Assembly: GCF_030385785.1 (NCBI RefSeq)
Contig: NZ_JAUEDK010000006.1
Location: 1-64,000 of the forward strand
From: Crenobacter oryzisoli
Lineage (GTDB): Bacteria; Pseudomonadota; Gammaproteobacteria; Burkholderiales; Chromobacteriaceae
Length of the DNA stretch: 64,000 nucleotides
Direction of reading: 5' to 3'
Below are positions 22,581 to 34,849 of the stretch, one piece after another. Numbering within the stretch: the stretch's first letter is position 1; each line of letters starts with the position of its first letter. The notes under the pieces are model-generated. The model was not told where the DNA came from, searched no databases, and saw only the letters and a list, made by a program, of their open reading frames with translations. The translations under genes and the position numbers were made by a program.

Positions 22581-23515
22581 CTAGCGACTCCCCTTCTGAC
22601 GGTTCGCCAGTGTCACCCCCAGCACAACAAGTGCAGCACCGGCCACCTGCTCGAGCGACAAAGCCTCGCCGAGAAAGCCCCAACTCATCAGCAACGTCAG
22701 CGCCAGGCCGAGCGTACCGACCGAAGCCGTTCGTCCGGCACCAAGCAGGCGGATCGCCTGACTCAGGCACCATACCGGCAAAGCGGTGGAGAATACTCCC
22801 ATTGCCAGACCAATCGCGTACACCTGCCACGGCAGGTGCAGGATGCTCGCCACCGGCTCGGTCACAGAGAAGTGCACCAGCACCGCGATGCAGGCAACCA
22901 GGGTGCCGAGCGCCGCCATACGGGTCGCGCCGATCCGCCCCACCACCTCGCCGGTACCGATCAGATACAGCGCATAGGTGAAGGTGCTAGCCAGCACCCA
23001 GCCGAGCCCCTTCCACGCGTCAGCAGCCAGAGTGCTCTCCGCCAGATCGTGTGCGAATGCCAATGCAACGCCAAGGTAGGACAGCAACACGGCTCCCCAT
23101 ACATGAAGGGGATAGCGCTTCTTCAAGAACAACGTCGAGAGCAACAGCACCAAGGTGGGATAGAGAAACAACGTCATTCGCTCCAGCGCCGCCGAGATCG
23201 TCAACAAGCTGAAGAAGTCGAACAGGCTCGACAAGTAGTAGCCGAGCAGCCCCAGCGCCAGGATCCAGGTCCAGTCACGGCGTTCCAGGTTGGCAGCGCC
23301 ACCGCTTTGGCGAGCCAACAGCAGGAAAAACGGCGCCGCGAACAGCATGCGCAACGCCAGCAATGTCTCGGCCCCCACGCCGTAGCGGTAGCCGGACTTG
23401 ATCAGGATTGCCTTGACGAAAAGCCGATCGCAGCGAGCAAAGCGAACAGCATGCCTTTGTGTTTTGCGAAAGCAAAATGGCGCTCACCACTGGCCGTACT
23501 AGCAGAAACATCCAT
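22581..23515 (-). pseudogene. EamA/DMT-family transporter, interrupted by a 1-base deletion
   Basis: This is a ten-helix drug/metabolite transporter of the EamA type with two repeats, probably an inner-membrane exporter; the substrate is unknown. The N-terminal 36 residues (from ATG 23515 behind GAGGTG, ending LFALLAAIGFSSR) are in one frame and the rest (from ...GVGAETLLALRMLF to NRQKGSR) in another. Adding one A at the AA of 23413-23414 restores GFSSKAILIKSGYRYGVGAE, which fits the family exactly, giving ~311 residues. The deletion is either a sequencing error or a recent inactivation. It is divergent from a LysR gene, which is probably its regulator. Confidence 0.85.
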
Positions 23516-23610
23516 ATTATTCACCTCGTATGCCGAGATTATGATAGGTTTTTGCTTCTTGACATTAACGTTTTGCGTAGCCTGCCTTCGCCAAACACGA
23601 AGCCTAAGCA

Positions 23611-24504
23611 ATGCGACTCGACTTTATCGACCTGAAACTGTTCGCCTGCCTGGCCGATTACGGCAGCCTGACGCTGGCTGCCGATCGCCAAGCACTGGCC
23701 CTGTCAGCTGCCAGTCAACGACTGAAAAAAATGGAGACGCTTTATGGCGTCGAGCTGGTCGAACGCCGCGCCCGCGGGATCGAACTGACGGCAGCCGGGC
23801 AGCTGTTCCTGCACCATGCTCGCCAGCTGCTGTTGGCCGCCGAACGACTGAATGGAGAGCTGGGTGACTTCGCCCACGGCCTGCGCGGCGAGGTGCGTCT
23901 GATGGCCAACACCGTGGCGTGCAACGAATACCTGCCCAAACTGCTTGGTCGCTTCCTCGCCGCTACGCCGCGCGTGGACGTTACGCTGCTAGAGCGCCCC
24001 AGCCGCGATATCGTGCCGTCGATCGAGCATGACGAGGCCGACCTGGGAGTGATCGACGGCAGCGCCAGCATCGGCACGCTGAACGTGCTGCCGTTCGCCC
24101 GCGACCGGCTGGTACTGATCGCCGCCGCCACACACCCGCTCGCTGGCCACCCAACGTTGGCGTTTGCCGACGCGCTCGAACACGATTTTGTCGGCCTGCC
24201 CGCCAACAGCGCGATGCAACGCCATATCGAGGACATGGCCCGGTTACGTGGCCGGGTGCTCCATCCACGGGTGCGGGCGGCAGGCTTCACCGCGCTGGCG
24301 ACGCTTGCCGGCGCCGGGGCCGGACTCGCAGTCCTGCCCGAACGCGCCGCCCGGCGCCTGGCACCGTTGGAACACTTGGCGGTGATCGCGCTGAGCGACC
24401 CGTGGGCGGTACGCGAGATGAAGCTGTGTTTCAAGTCGACCGACACGCTGTCGGCACCGGCTCATGCGCTACTCGAGTTGCTGGCCCACGCCCACCACGC
24501 CTGA
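23611..24504 (+). CDS. LysR-family transcriptional regulator
   Basis: A 297-residue LysR regulator. The N-terminal winged helix-turn-helix runs over residues 4-63 (FIDLKLFACLADYGSLTLAA...), with the linker helix to ~90 and a periplasmic-binding-like effector domain from ~91. The effector is unknown. The gene is divergent from the EamA transporter with 95 bases between starts, the usual arrangement in which the regulator controls the exporter and itself. No clear T-N11-A operator could be fixed. Confidence 0.9.
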   Translation: MRLDFIDLKLFACLADYGSLTLAADRQALALSAASQRLKKMETLYGVELVERRARGIELTAAGQLFLHHARQLLLAAERLNGELGDFAHGLRGEVRLMANTVACNEYLPKLLGRFLAATPRVDVTLLERPSRDIVPSIEHDEADLGVIDGSASIGTLNVLPFARDRLVLIAAATHPLAGHPTLAFADALEHDFVGLPANSAMQRHIEDMARLRGRVLHPRVRAAGFTALATLAGAGAGLAVLPERAARRLAPLEHLAVIALSDPWAVREMKLCFKSTDTLSAPAHALLELLAHAHHA

Positions 24505-24534
24505 CCAAGACACTAAACGAGAGAGACTTTTCAT

Positions 24535-26577
24535 TTGTACCGTACGATGAACAAGACCCCACTTTCGATGGACGACGCGCTACGTCGCCTCGCCACCGCC
24601 GAGCATCCGCCGGCCGAGGCGCTGGCCGACCTGATCGTCACCCTACGCCCGCCTTCGGCGCGCCACACCGAACAGGCGATCCAGAACCTGCGCGCCCTCA
24701 CCTATCTGCTCGAACATCAACCCGACTATCGGCAGGCACTGCGCCAAGGCCTCCTGGCTTTGCTGACCGAAACCCGCCAGATCGCGCTCTACACCGAAAC
24801 CGGCATCCTCGCCAACGAAGGCTTTTTCACCGCCTTGTCGCGACGCATTGGTGAGCGGCTGCTGCCTCCACCGGTGCGGGCCGAATCGTTGCGCGACGTA
24901 TTCGGCCAACTGTTCTCCCACAAGAACGACCACCAATGGCTAGCAAGCATTCCCGATGATGCGTGGAGCGAACTGTGGCGAACACTGGCTTGGCATGAAC
25001 AGGAAAGCAACGGCAGCGACACCACGACACGCATGCAGATGCTGGAGGCAGTACAGGTACTATCGTCGCGTATCACCGCAATCGGCCTCGAACCGGAACT
25101 GGTGCGTGTCTACCCCGACATCGAGCGCTTCGAGTCGCCGTTCCTGCATCTGAACGCCGAGGTGATGCGCTACGTAGAAAGCTATCGGCTGAGCCTGTCC
25201 GAGCATACCCGTACCGAAGAAGACGAGAAGCACATCCTCGTGCTGCTCGACCAGTGCGAGGATATCCTCGCCAAGCTGCGCAAGAACGCGGCGCGCTACG
25301 GCATCTCGGTCAACCTGACCTACCACGCACTACGCCTGGCCCAGCACATCGACCGGCTACGCGCGCTCTTGATCCTGCTCGACCCCGACTACGACCCGGC
25401 CGTCGACCCTACACTGTTCCGGCTGATCGTGAACCTGATCGAGGCCGAGAACCGCAAGTACAGCCTGCGCGACCTGTTCAAGTCGAACACCGAGCTGCTG
25501 GCCCTACAGGTCACCGAACACGCAGGCCGCCGAGGCGAACACTACATCGCCGAGACGCGCAGCGAATGGAACGGCATGGCGCGCGCGGCGATGGGGGCCG
25601 GGCTGATCGTCGGCGTCATGGCACTGATCAAGATGCTGGCCGCGCGCGGCCATCTGCCGCTGCTGTGGGAAGGCATGGCATTCGGCCTGAACTACGCGAT
25701 CGGCTTTATCATCGTGCAGATCCTCGGCTTCACCATCGCCACCAAGCAGCCGGCGATGACTGCGGCGAGAATCGCCTCGGCGATCCACACCGTTGGCGCG
25801 AAGGCCCAGACCGAAGAGCTGGCCGACTTGGTCGTGAAGGTGTTGCGTACTCAGTTTGTCGCGATCCTCGGCAACGTGCTGCTGGTGATCCCCACCGCTG
25901 GCCTGCTCGCCTTGGGCTGGCAGGCCATGTCCGGCCAACCCTTGGTCGACGCCGCAAAGGCGCAGCACCTGCTGCACGACCTCGACCCGGTCCGCAGCCT
26001 GGCGATTCCCCATGCGGCGATCGCCGGTGTCTACCTGTTCCTCTCCGGCCTGATCGCCGGCTACTACGACAATCTGGCAATCTATCGGCGCATCCCTGAG
26101 CGGATCGCCGCGCTGCCGTGGCTGAATCGCCTGATCGGCTCGCACCGCGCCAACCGCTTGGCCGGCTATATCGAGAACAACCTTGGGGCCTTGGCCGGCA
26201 ACTTCTACTTCGGCATGTTCCTGGGGCTGACCGGTACGGTGGGAGTGATTCTCGGGCTACCGATCGACATCCGTCACATCACCTTTTCGTCGGCCTACCT
26301 CGCGTTCTCCTCGGTGACCAACAACTTCCAGCTGCCGCTCGACGTGGTGCTGACATCATTGGCCGGCATCGCGCTAATCGGCCTGACCAACCTGGCGGTC
26401 AGCTTCGGCCTGGCCTTGTGGGTGGCACTGCGCTCTCGCAAGCTCAGAGGTAGGGATGCCTTGCCGCTGGTTCCCCTGTTGCTGCGCCGCTTCATCCGTC
26501 ATCCGCTGCAGTTCATCCTGCCCCCAAAGGCAGTCCCGCTCGAGGACGAAGCGGACAAGGAGCAGGAAGCGCATTGA
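24535..26577 (+). CDS. Gcr-type 'site-specific recombinase' family membrane protein
   Basis: This matches the betaproteobacterial family annotated as site-specific recombinase (Gcr, SpecificRecomb domain). What is seen is a ~340-residue soluble, mostly helical N-terminal half and a C-terminal half with about six membrane segments (~345-365, 375-400, 435-455, 490-515, 555-580, 620-645), plus YRRIPERIAALPWL and GNFYFGMFLG. No tyrosine or serine recombinase active site is visible, so the recombinase name is doubtful. I took TTG 24535 because GAGAGA sits 9 bases upstream; ATG 24547 is the alternative. Confidence 0.8.
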   Translation: MYRTMNKTPLSMDDALRRLATAEHPPAEALADLIVTLRPPSARHTEQAIQNLRALTYLLEHQPDYRQALRQGLLALLTETRQIALYTETGILANEGFFTALSRRIGERLLPPPVRAESLRDVFGQLFSHKNDHQWLASIPDDAWSELWRTLAWHEQESNGSDTTTRMQMLEAVQVLSSRITAIGLEPELVRVYPDIERFESPFLHLNAEVMRYVESYRLSLSEHTRTEEDEKHILVLLDQCEDILAKLRKNAARYGISVNLTYHALRLAQHIDRLRALLILLDPDYDPAVDPTLFRLIVNLIEAENRKYSLRDLFKSNTELLALQVTEHAGRRGEHYIAETRSEWNGMARAAMGAGLIVGVMALIKMLAARGHLPLLWEGMAFGLNYAIGFIIVQILGFTIATKQPAMTAARIASAIHTVGAKAQTEELADLVVKVLRTQFVAILGNVLLVIPTAGLLALGWQAMSGQPLVDAAKAQHLLHDLDPVRSLAIPHAAIAGVYLFLSGLIAGYYDNLAIYRRIPERIAALPWLNRLIGSHRANRLAGYIENNLGALAGNFYFGMFLGLTGTVGVILGLPIDIRHITFSSAYLAFSSVTNNFQLPLDVVLTSLAGIALIGLTNLAVSFGLALWVALRSRKLRGRDALPLVPLLLRRFIRHPLQFILPPKAVPLEDEADKEQEAH

Positions 26578-26594
26578 GCACCCTGCCAAACATC

Positions 26595-26618
26595 ACCGGG
26601 CCAACAGGCCCGGTTTTT
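26595..26618 (+). terminator. Terminator after the Gcr-like gene
   Basis: ACCGGGCC (26595-26602) pairs with GGCCCGGT (26607-26614), followed by T5 in all. Confidence 0.85.
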
Positions 26619-26643
26619 GTTGGGGCCGACGTCGTTTGGCCTC

Positions 26644-27945
26644 TCAGCCAGTGCGCTCGTACACCTTGCGGCCGGCGGCGTATGTCGCCTTGATTACCCG
26701 CTCGTCACCGAGCGTCATCAGCACGAACAGCTGCTCTTCCAGTGATGCCGAAAATGCCTGGCGGTCGGCGAGAATCGGGGTCGCCTTGAAGTCGAGCACG
26801 GCAAGGTCGGCATCCTTGCCGGCCTCGATGCTGCCGATGTGCTGATCCTGATAGATAGCCCGTGCAGAGCCTAGCGTGGCGAGGTAGAAGGCATGATGCG
26901 CCGACAGCGAATAGCCACGCAGCTGCGCGATCTTGTACGCCTCGTTCAGCGTCACCAATGGCGAGAAGCTGGTGCCGGCCCCCAGGTCCGAACCGAGCGC
27001 GGTCCGCACCGGATTGCTCGACACCAGCGCCCGCTCCAGATTGAAGAGGCCCGAGCCGAGGAACAGGTTCGACGTCGGGCAATGCACGATGGTCGCACCG
27101 GCCTCGGCCATGCGCTTCCACTCCGGATCGGTCAGATGTACCGCGTGGCCGAACAGCGTTCGCGGCCCAACCAAGCCGTAGCGATCGTAGACGTCGAGGT
27201 AGCCATGGGTGCCAGGGAACAGCTCGGCTACCCAGGCGATCTCCTTGGTGTTCTCGGAAAGGTGCGTCTGCATGTAGACGCCGGAAATCTCCTGATATAG
27301 CGCACCGGCCGCCTCGAGCTGTTCCGGCGTGCTGGTCGGCGCGAACCGTGGCGTCACCACGTAGAAGAAACGGCCACGACCGTGCCATTTCTCGGCCAAT
27401 GCCTTCGACTCGTCGTAACCGGTCTGCGCGGTGTCGAGCAACGCCTCTGGGGCATGGCGATCCATCAGCACCTTGCCTGCACCGGTGCGCAGGCCTAGCG
27501 ACTCGGCCTCCTCGAAATACGCATCGACCGATTCGGGATGAACGGTGCAGTAGGTAATCGGCGTGGTCACCCCTGCCTTCAACTGCTCGCGCAGGAAGAC
27601 CTTGGCGATACCCCGAGCGAAATCCTTGTCGTGGTAGCGCTGCTCGGTGACGAAGGTGTACTTGTTGAGCCAGTCGAGCAATTGCTTGCCGTAGGCACCG
27701 ATCATCGGCGTTTGCGGATAATGCACATGCGCGTCGATGAACCCCGGCACGATCAACGCATCACGGTAATGCTCGGGGATGACGCCAGCTGGCACGCGGC
27801 CGGCGTCATAGACACCGGCATAGCTGATCTTGCCTTCGTCGATCACAATCAGCCCGTCGGATTCGTAGTAAAAGCTGCCGGCCACCGCCTCCTTGAACGG
27901 ATTGCCGGTGTAACTCAGGAAAGCGCCTCGAATAGCCGATGCCAT
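26644..27945 (-). CDS. guaD: Guanine deaminase
   Basis: GuaD turns guanine into xanthine and ammonia in purine salvage or degradation. The start ATG 27945 follows AAGGAG, giving 433 residues, close to E. coli GuaD. The amidohydrolase barrel has the zinc pair in PGFIDAHVHYPQ (His81, His83), a further His in MQTHLSEN, another in FGHAVHLTD, and the catalytic Asp in LGSDLGAGTSFSP. The upstream in-frame 32 codons lack a ribosome site. It is not in an operon with other purine genes here. Confidence 0.93.
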   Translation of the reverse strand: MASAIRGAFLSYTGNPFKEAVAGSFYYESDGLIVIDEGKISYAGVYDAGRVPAGVIPEHYRDALIVPGFIDAHVHYPQTPMIGAYGKQLLDWLNKYTFVTEQRYHDKDFARGIAKVFLREQLKAGVTTPITYCTVHPESVDAYFEEAESLGLRTGAGKVLMDRHAPEALLDTAQTGYDESKALAEKWHGRGRFFYVVTPRFAPTSTPEQLEAAGALYQEISGVYMQTHLSENTKEIAWVAELFPGTHGYLDVYDRYGLVGPRTLFGHAVHLTDPEWKRMAEAGATIVHCPTSNLFLGSGLFNLERALVSSNPVRTALGSDLGAGTSFSPLVTLNEAYKIAQLRGYSLSAHHAFYLATLGSARAIYQDQHIGSIEAGKDADLAVLDFKATPILADRQAFSASLEEQLFVLMTLGDERVIKATYAAGRKVYERTG

Positions 27946-27958
27946 ATGCCACTCCTTT

Positions 27959-27982
27959 GTGCCAACGTGCGTGCCAACGTGC
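27959..27982. repeat. Tandem 12-bp repeat in the guaD leader
   Basis: GTGCCAACGTGC occurs twice back to back, and a partial third copy (GTGCCAAAG variant) follows. It sits 14 bases upstream of the guaD start, right next to the ribosome-binding site. Confidence 0.7.
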
Positions 27983-28189
27983 CAAAGCCAGCCAGAGCTG
28001 GAAGTGGAAAAATCGAAGAGCCCGTGCAACGCCGCCGACAATACAGGGAGAGCCAGGGCTCGTTAGCGGCGCAGGAGACACGGCTTCGACTCGTTATCGC
28101 CCTACATCACCATTGTTGGCAGGCAAGGCGATCGAACACGGTATCTCCACATGGAAAGACTAGCATGGGATCGCCAACCGGGAAGCCAT

Positions 28190-28217
28190 AAAAAAGCCCG
28201 GCGCGTAGCACCGGGCT
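28190..28217 (-). terminator. Terminator of argS
   Basis: AGCCCGG (28195-28201) pairs with CCGGGCT (28211-28217). Read on the reverse strand it is followed by six T. Confidence 0.85.
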
Positions 28218-28239
28218 GTTCTGCCGAGCGGATCGGTTA

Positions 28240-29979
<1,740 letters not shown>

Positions 29980-30104
29980 TTAAGCGAAATTCGAATATTC
30001 GATTTCGAACAATCTTACCCTGTCGATTGTAAGCTGACCCCCTCTGGCCGGGCAACGCAAGATCGCCGATCCGTTACGCTTTATCGGTGCACAACCCCGA
30101 AAAG

Positions 30105-30131
30105 AAAAAAAGACAGCGACGCATCGCTGTC
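30105..30131 (-). terminator. Terminator after the porin gene / pot operon
   Basis: GACAGCGA (30112-30119) pairs with TCGCTGTC (30124-30131). On the reverse strand seven T follow. Confidence 0.85.
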
Positions 30132-30160
30132 CATGACAGACCCGAGAGGGAGTGACGGGT

Positions 30161-31759
30161 TTAGAACGTGTAAACCATCGCGGCACCGACCACATCATTG
30201 GTCTTGGTGAAACTGCCATTATGCTTCACGAACACATCGTGATTGGCCCAGTCGTGCCGGTACTCCATCTTGATGATGAGCTGGTCGATCGGATAGAACA
30301 GCAGCGCAGCAGCCAGCGACTGACGGTTGGCCCCCTTGCACTCGCTACCGTTGGTGGTGGAGTTGGCCAAACAAGCGAAGTCGATGCCAAAGCCGTTGTT
30401 GCCATCGTAGCCCTGCGAGCCAAGCAAGACGCCGCCACCGCCGCCGCCATTCTTGCTGTCGTCGAGGTAGTCGTAGCGGAAGGTCACCCCCATGCGACCG
30501 AGCAGGTCGGTGGTCCACTTCTGGTGCGCCTGCAAGGAGGCACCGTACCAGACCGCATCCCCGCCATTCCAGGCCGCATTCTTCTGGGTACCGTAATCGA
30601 CCTCGGCATTGAACTGGGCATCGGGCAACAGGTAGGTCATGTCCACTTCAGTGAAGTAGTAGTCACTGAACGGATTGCTGGACGTGCACTGGTAGCCGAA
30701 GCCGGTATTGCCGCCTTGACAACCATTGCTGATGCTGCCGTTAGCATTGGCGGTAGCACTGCTGGTCGCCAGCGTCTGGCGGCCTGCGTTGAACGACCAG
30801 CCGATGTCCAGTGGGCTACTGTACTGATAGTCGACACGCGCAGTAATGGTCGGGGTGTTGTTGGTTTTGAAGAGAGGATTATTGTTGTTCGGATCGGAGC
30901 CGGTCTGCACCGCCGAGCCGCGGGTGCGGTATTGTTCGTTGCCGAGGAAGGTCTTCACCGTCCACTGACCATGACTCCAGTTGACTCCGGCACCGACATA
31001 GCTGCCCGGGTCGCTGAAGTCGTACAGCAGATTGTGGGTGATCGACAGCGTCTGGTTGGACTGCTGAACGTCATAGCCGCCGAAGCTGGAGATCAGCCCC
31101 GCCACGATGGTGGTGGTGTCGGAGAGCGGGTAGTTGATCTGCGCCGTGTTGATGATATTGTTGCCGACCGTACCGTTATCATTGGCGAGCAGCGTGTTGC
31201 CGTTGCCGCGGTTAGGCATGATCGAGAACTCGACGCTCGGCGCGGTTGGGCCGACACCGAAGGTCTTCTTGATGTCGAGGTAGACATCGCCAATGGTACT
31301 GGTGTCGTAGGTGTAGGCTGAGTTGTGGTTAACGAACTGGAACGACCCGCTATTGGCGTTATGGTTGTACATATACGTCGGGTCGAGGTAACCCGTCACG
31401 CTCAGACCGGCCAGCGGGCCTTCGGTCGACGCGGTCTGCAAGGCGTCGACCTTCAGCTGCATGCTGGCGAGCTGCTGCTTCATCTCGGCGAGGTCCTCGG
31501 CCGACATCGTCGGCGCAGGGTCGTCGGCAGCAACCGCCTGCGCGCTGGCCGCCGGCGCGGCCGGATCGGTCGTGGCCGTCGCGGCGGCGTCCCCCTTCTT
31601 CTTGGCGGACTTGTTGCCGGCCGCCTTCTGCATCGCATCCATCCGACTTTGCAAGGCGTTCAACTGCGCCTTCAGTCGCGCGATCTCATCCCCTTGGCTA
31701 TCGGCCAGCACCATCCCCGGTAGGCTGGCCAACAAAAGACTGATCAGTGCTCTCTTCAT
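30161..31759 (-). CDS. Outer-membrane porin, DUF3138-like
   Basis: A 532-residue outer-membrane protein. A signal peptide (1-19, ending GMVLA) is followed by a coiled coil (DEIARLKAQLNALQSRMDAM), an Ala/Thr linker and a second coiled coil (~85-110). Then comes a ~410-residue beta-barrel of alternating strands ending in VYTF, the terminal Phe expected for BAM insertion. It resembles the betaproteobacterial DUF3138 family. It begins 38 bases after potI on the same strand, before the only visible terminator, so it is probably the last gene of the pot operon and may admit polyamines through the outer membrane; that is inference. Confidence 0.75.
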   Translation of the reverse strand: MKRALISLLLASLPGMVLADSQGDEIARLKAQLNALQSRMDAMQKAAGNKSAKKKGDAAATATTDPAAPAASAQAVAADDPAPTMSAEDLAEMKQQLASMQLKVDALQTASTEGPLAGLSVTGYLDPTYMYNHNANSGSFQFVNHNSAYTYDTSTIGDVYLDIKKTFGVGPTAPSVEFSIMPNRGNGNTLLANDNGTVGNNIINTAQINYPLSDTTTIVAGLISSFGGYDVQQSNQTLSITHNLLYDFSDPGSYVGAGVNWSHGQWTVKTFLGNEQYRTRGSAVQTGSDPNNNNPLFKTNNTPTITARVDYQYSSPLDIGWSFNAGRQTLATSSATANANGSISNGCQGGNTGFGYQCTSSNPFSDYYFTEVDMTYLLPDAQFNAEVDYGTQKNAAWNGGDAVWYGASLQAHQKWTTDLLGRMGVTFRYDYLDDSKNGGGGGGVLLGSQGYDGNNGFGIDFACLANSTTNGSECKGANRQSLAAALLFYPIDQLIIKMEYRHDWANHDVFVKHNGSFTKTNDVVGAAMVYTF

Positions 31760-31797
31760 AAATTCTCCGTACGTGTTATTGGTATCGTGACGAGGAC

Positions 31798-32733
31798 TTA
31801 CGACTGGGCACCCTTGCGGGTCAGCAACGACGGCTCGCCTGCGCCCCTGGCGCTCCGAGCCATTGCCGGACTGTCGCCGGTTTCGACCACCGTAGGCTCG
31901 TTCTGGAACGCCATGCGCATTTCACGCGCCCGCCTGCGCTCGGAGGCACGCATATATTGGTTGGCAGCGACCACACCGATGGAAACGAGCAGGATGAAGA
32001 TCGTCGCCAGCGCGTTCATCTCCGGATTCAGCCCCAGTCGTACCCGCGAGAACACCACCAGCGGCAGGGTGGACGAGCCTGGGCCGGACAGGAAGGCGGT
32101 CAACACCAAGTCGTCGAGCGACAGCGTGAACGACAAGAGCCAGCCGGAGATCAGCGCCTGCGCGATCAGCGGTAGCGTGATGACGAAGAACACCTTGAGC
32201 GGCGTCGCGCCCAGGTCCATCGCGGCCTCCTCGTAGGCCATGTTCAGCTCCTTGACCCGAGACTGGACGACGATCGCCACATAGGACACGCACAGCATCA
32301 CGTGGCCGATCCAGATGGTGAAGATCCCTCTGCCCTGCGGCCAGCCAAGCATCTGTTCCATCGCCACAAACAAGAGCAGCAGCGAGATGCCCTGAATCAC
32401 TTCCGGAATCACCAGCGGCGCGTTGATCATCGCGGTGAACAGCGTCAGCATCCGGAAGCGGCCGAAACGCGCCAGCACGAAGCCGGCCCAGGTACCGATC
32501 GCCACAGCGGCGAAGGCGGTCATCAGCGCTATCTTCAGGCTCAGCCAGGCCGCGGTGATCAGCTCGTCGTCGTCGAGCAGCGCGGCATACCACTTGGTGG
32601 AGAAGCCCGACCAGACTGTGACCAGCTTCGACTCGTTGAACGAATAGATCACCAGCAGGATGATCGGCAGGTAGAGGAACAGGTAGCCGAGACCGAGCAC
32701 GGACACCGACAAGGGTTTGCTTGGCTTGATCAT
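31798..32733 (-). CDS. potI: Putrescine ABC transporter permease PotI
   Basis: PotI is the second inner-membrane permease of the putrescine importer. The start ATG 32733 overlaps the potH stop as ATGA and gives 311 residues with six hydrophobic segments. The EAA loop is EEAAMDLGATPLKVFFVITL (~180-199). FSLSLDDLVLTAFLSGPG is typical of PotC/PotI. The C-terminal ~45 residues are charged and Ser/Ala-rich. It is translationally coupled to potH. Confidence 0.94.
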   Translation of the reverse strand: MIKPSKPLSVSVLGLGYLFLYLPIILLVIYSFNESKLVTVWSGFSTKWYAALLDDDELITAAWLSLKIALMTAFAAVAIGTWAGFVLARFGRFRMLTLFTAMINAPLVIPEVIQGISLLLLFVAMEQMLGWPQGRGIFTIWIGHVMLCVSYVAIVVQSRVKELNMAYEEAAMDLGATPLKVFFVITLPLIAQALISGWLLSFTLSLDDLVLTAFLSGPGSSTLPLVVFSRVRLGLNPEMNALATIFILLVSIGVVAANQYMRASERRRAREMRMAFQNEPTVVETGDSPAMARSARGAGEPSLLTRKGAQS

Positions 32734-33634
32734 CGCTTGTTTTCCTCCATGACTTTGGCCTGGTAGTGCTGGAACAGCGCCATCGGCACCAGCAAGAGCA
32801 GCACCATCGCGCAGGTCACCGCCGCCGCCATCGGCCAGTCGACGTTGTTGAAGAACTCGTCCCACATCACGCGGCCGATCATCAGCGTGTCCGAGCCGCC
32901 GAGCAGTTCAGGGATCACGTATTCGCCGACCGCAGGGATGAACACCAGCAAGCTGCCGGCGATGATGCCGTTCTTGGCGAGCGGCAGCGTCACCTCGATG
33001 AACGCGCGCCACGGCTTGGCACCCAGGTCGTAGGCGGCCTCGAGCAGCGTCAGGTCCATCTTCACCAGGTGGGCGTAGAGCGGCATGATCATGAACGGCA
33101 GGTACGAATACACCATGCCGATGTAGACGCCCCAGTTGGTGTGATAGATGCGCAGCGGCGTGCTGATCAGCCCAAGCCACATCAGGAACTGGTTGAGAAA
33201 ACCGTCGTTCTTGAGGATGCCGATCCAGGCGTACACCCGGATCAGGAATGACGTCCAGAACGGCAGCATGACCATCATCATCAGCGTGCTGCGCACCGAC
33301 TCCGAGGAGCGGGCGATGTAATAGGCGATAGGGAAGCCGATCAACAGGCACAGCAACGTCGACACCAGCGCGATCCTCAGTGAACTGATATAGGTCGCGA
33401 AGTACAGGTCGTCCTGCAACAGGAACTTGTAGTGGCCGATGTTAAGGGCGATCGAGTAGACGTCGTCCTTCAGCGTGGTCAGCGGCGTATACGGCGGTAC
33501 GCCGAGCTGTTGTTGCGAAAAGCTGATCGTTACAACCAGGATGAACGGCACCAGGAAGAACACCAGCAGGAAGGTGAACGGTATGCCGATCACCGTTCGG
33601 CGACCGTTGGGCAGCCAGCGTTGGATGAGCTTCT

Positions 33635-33638
<4 letters not shown>
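32730..33638 (-). CDS. potH: Putrescine ABC transporter permease PotH
   Basis: PotH is the partner permease, 302 residues with six hydrophobic segments and the EAA loop LEAAYDLGAKPWRAFIEVTL. The WTSFLIRVYAWIGIL stretch and LLGGSDTLMIGRVMWDEFF are family signatures. Its ATG overlaps the potG stop by four bases and its own stop overlaps potI, so the three genes are tightly coupled. Confidence 0.94.
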
Positions 33639-34774
<1,136 letters not shown>

Positions 34775-34849
34775 GATGATTTGCCACGAGTGGGTTGGTC
34801 TTCGGGCACGGCCCCCCGGTCGCGCCCGCTACTGCCTAGAGCGGGACGC

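Noticed and set aside
24535-26577. Active site-specific recombinase or integron-like element
   Set aside because: No catalytic motif, attachment sites or cassette repeats are visible; the gene sits among housekeeping genes.
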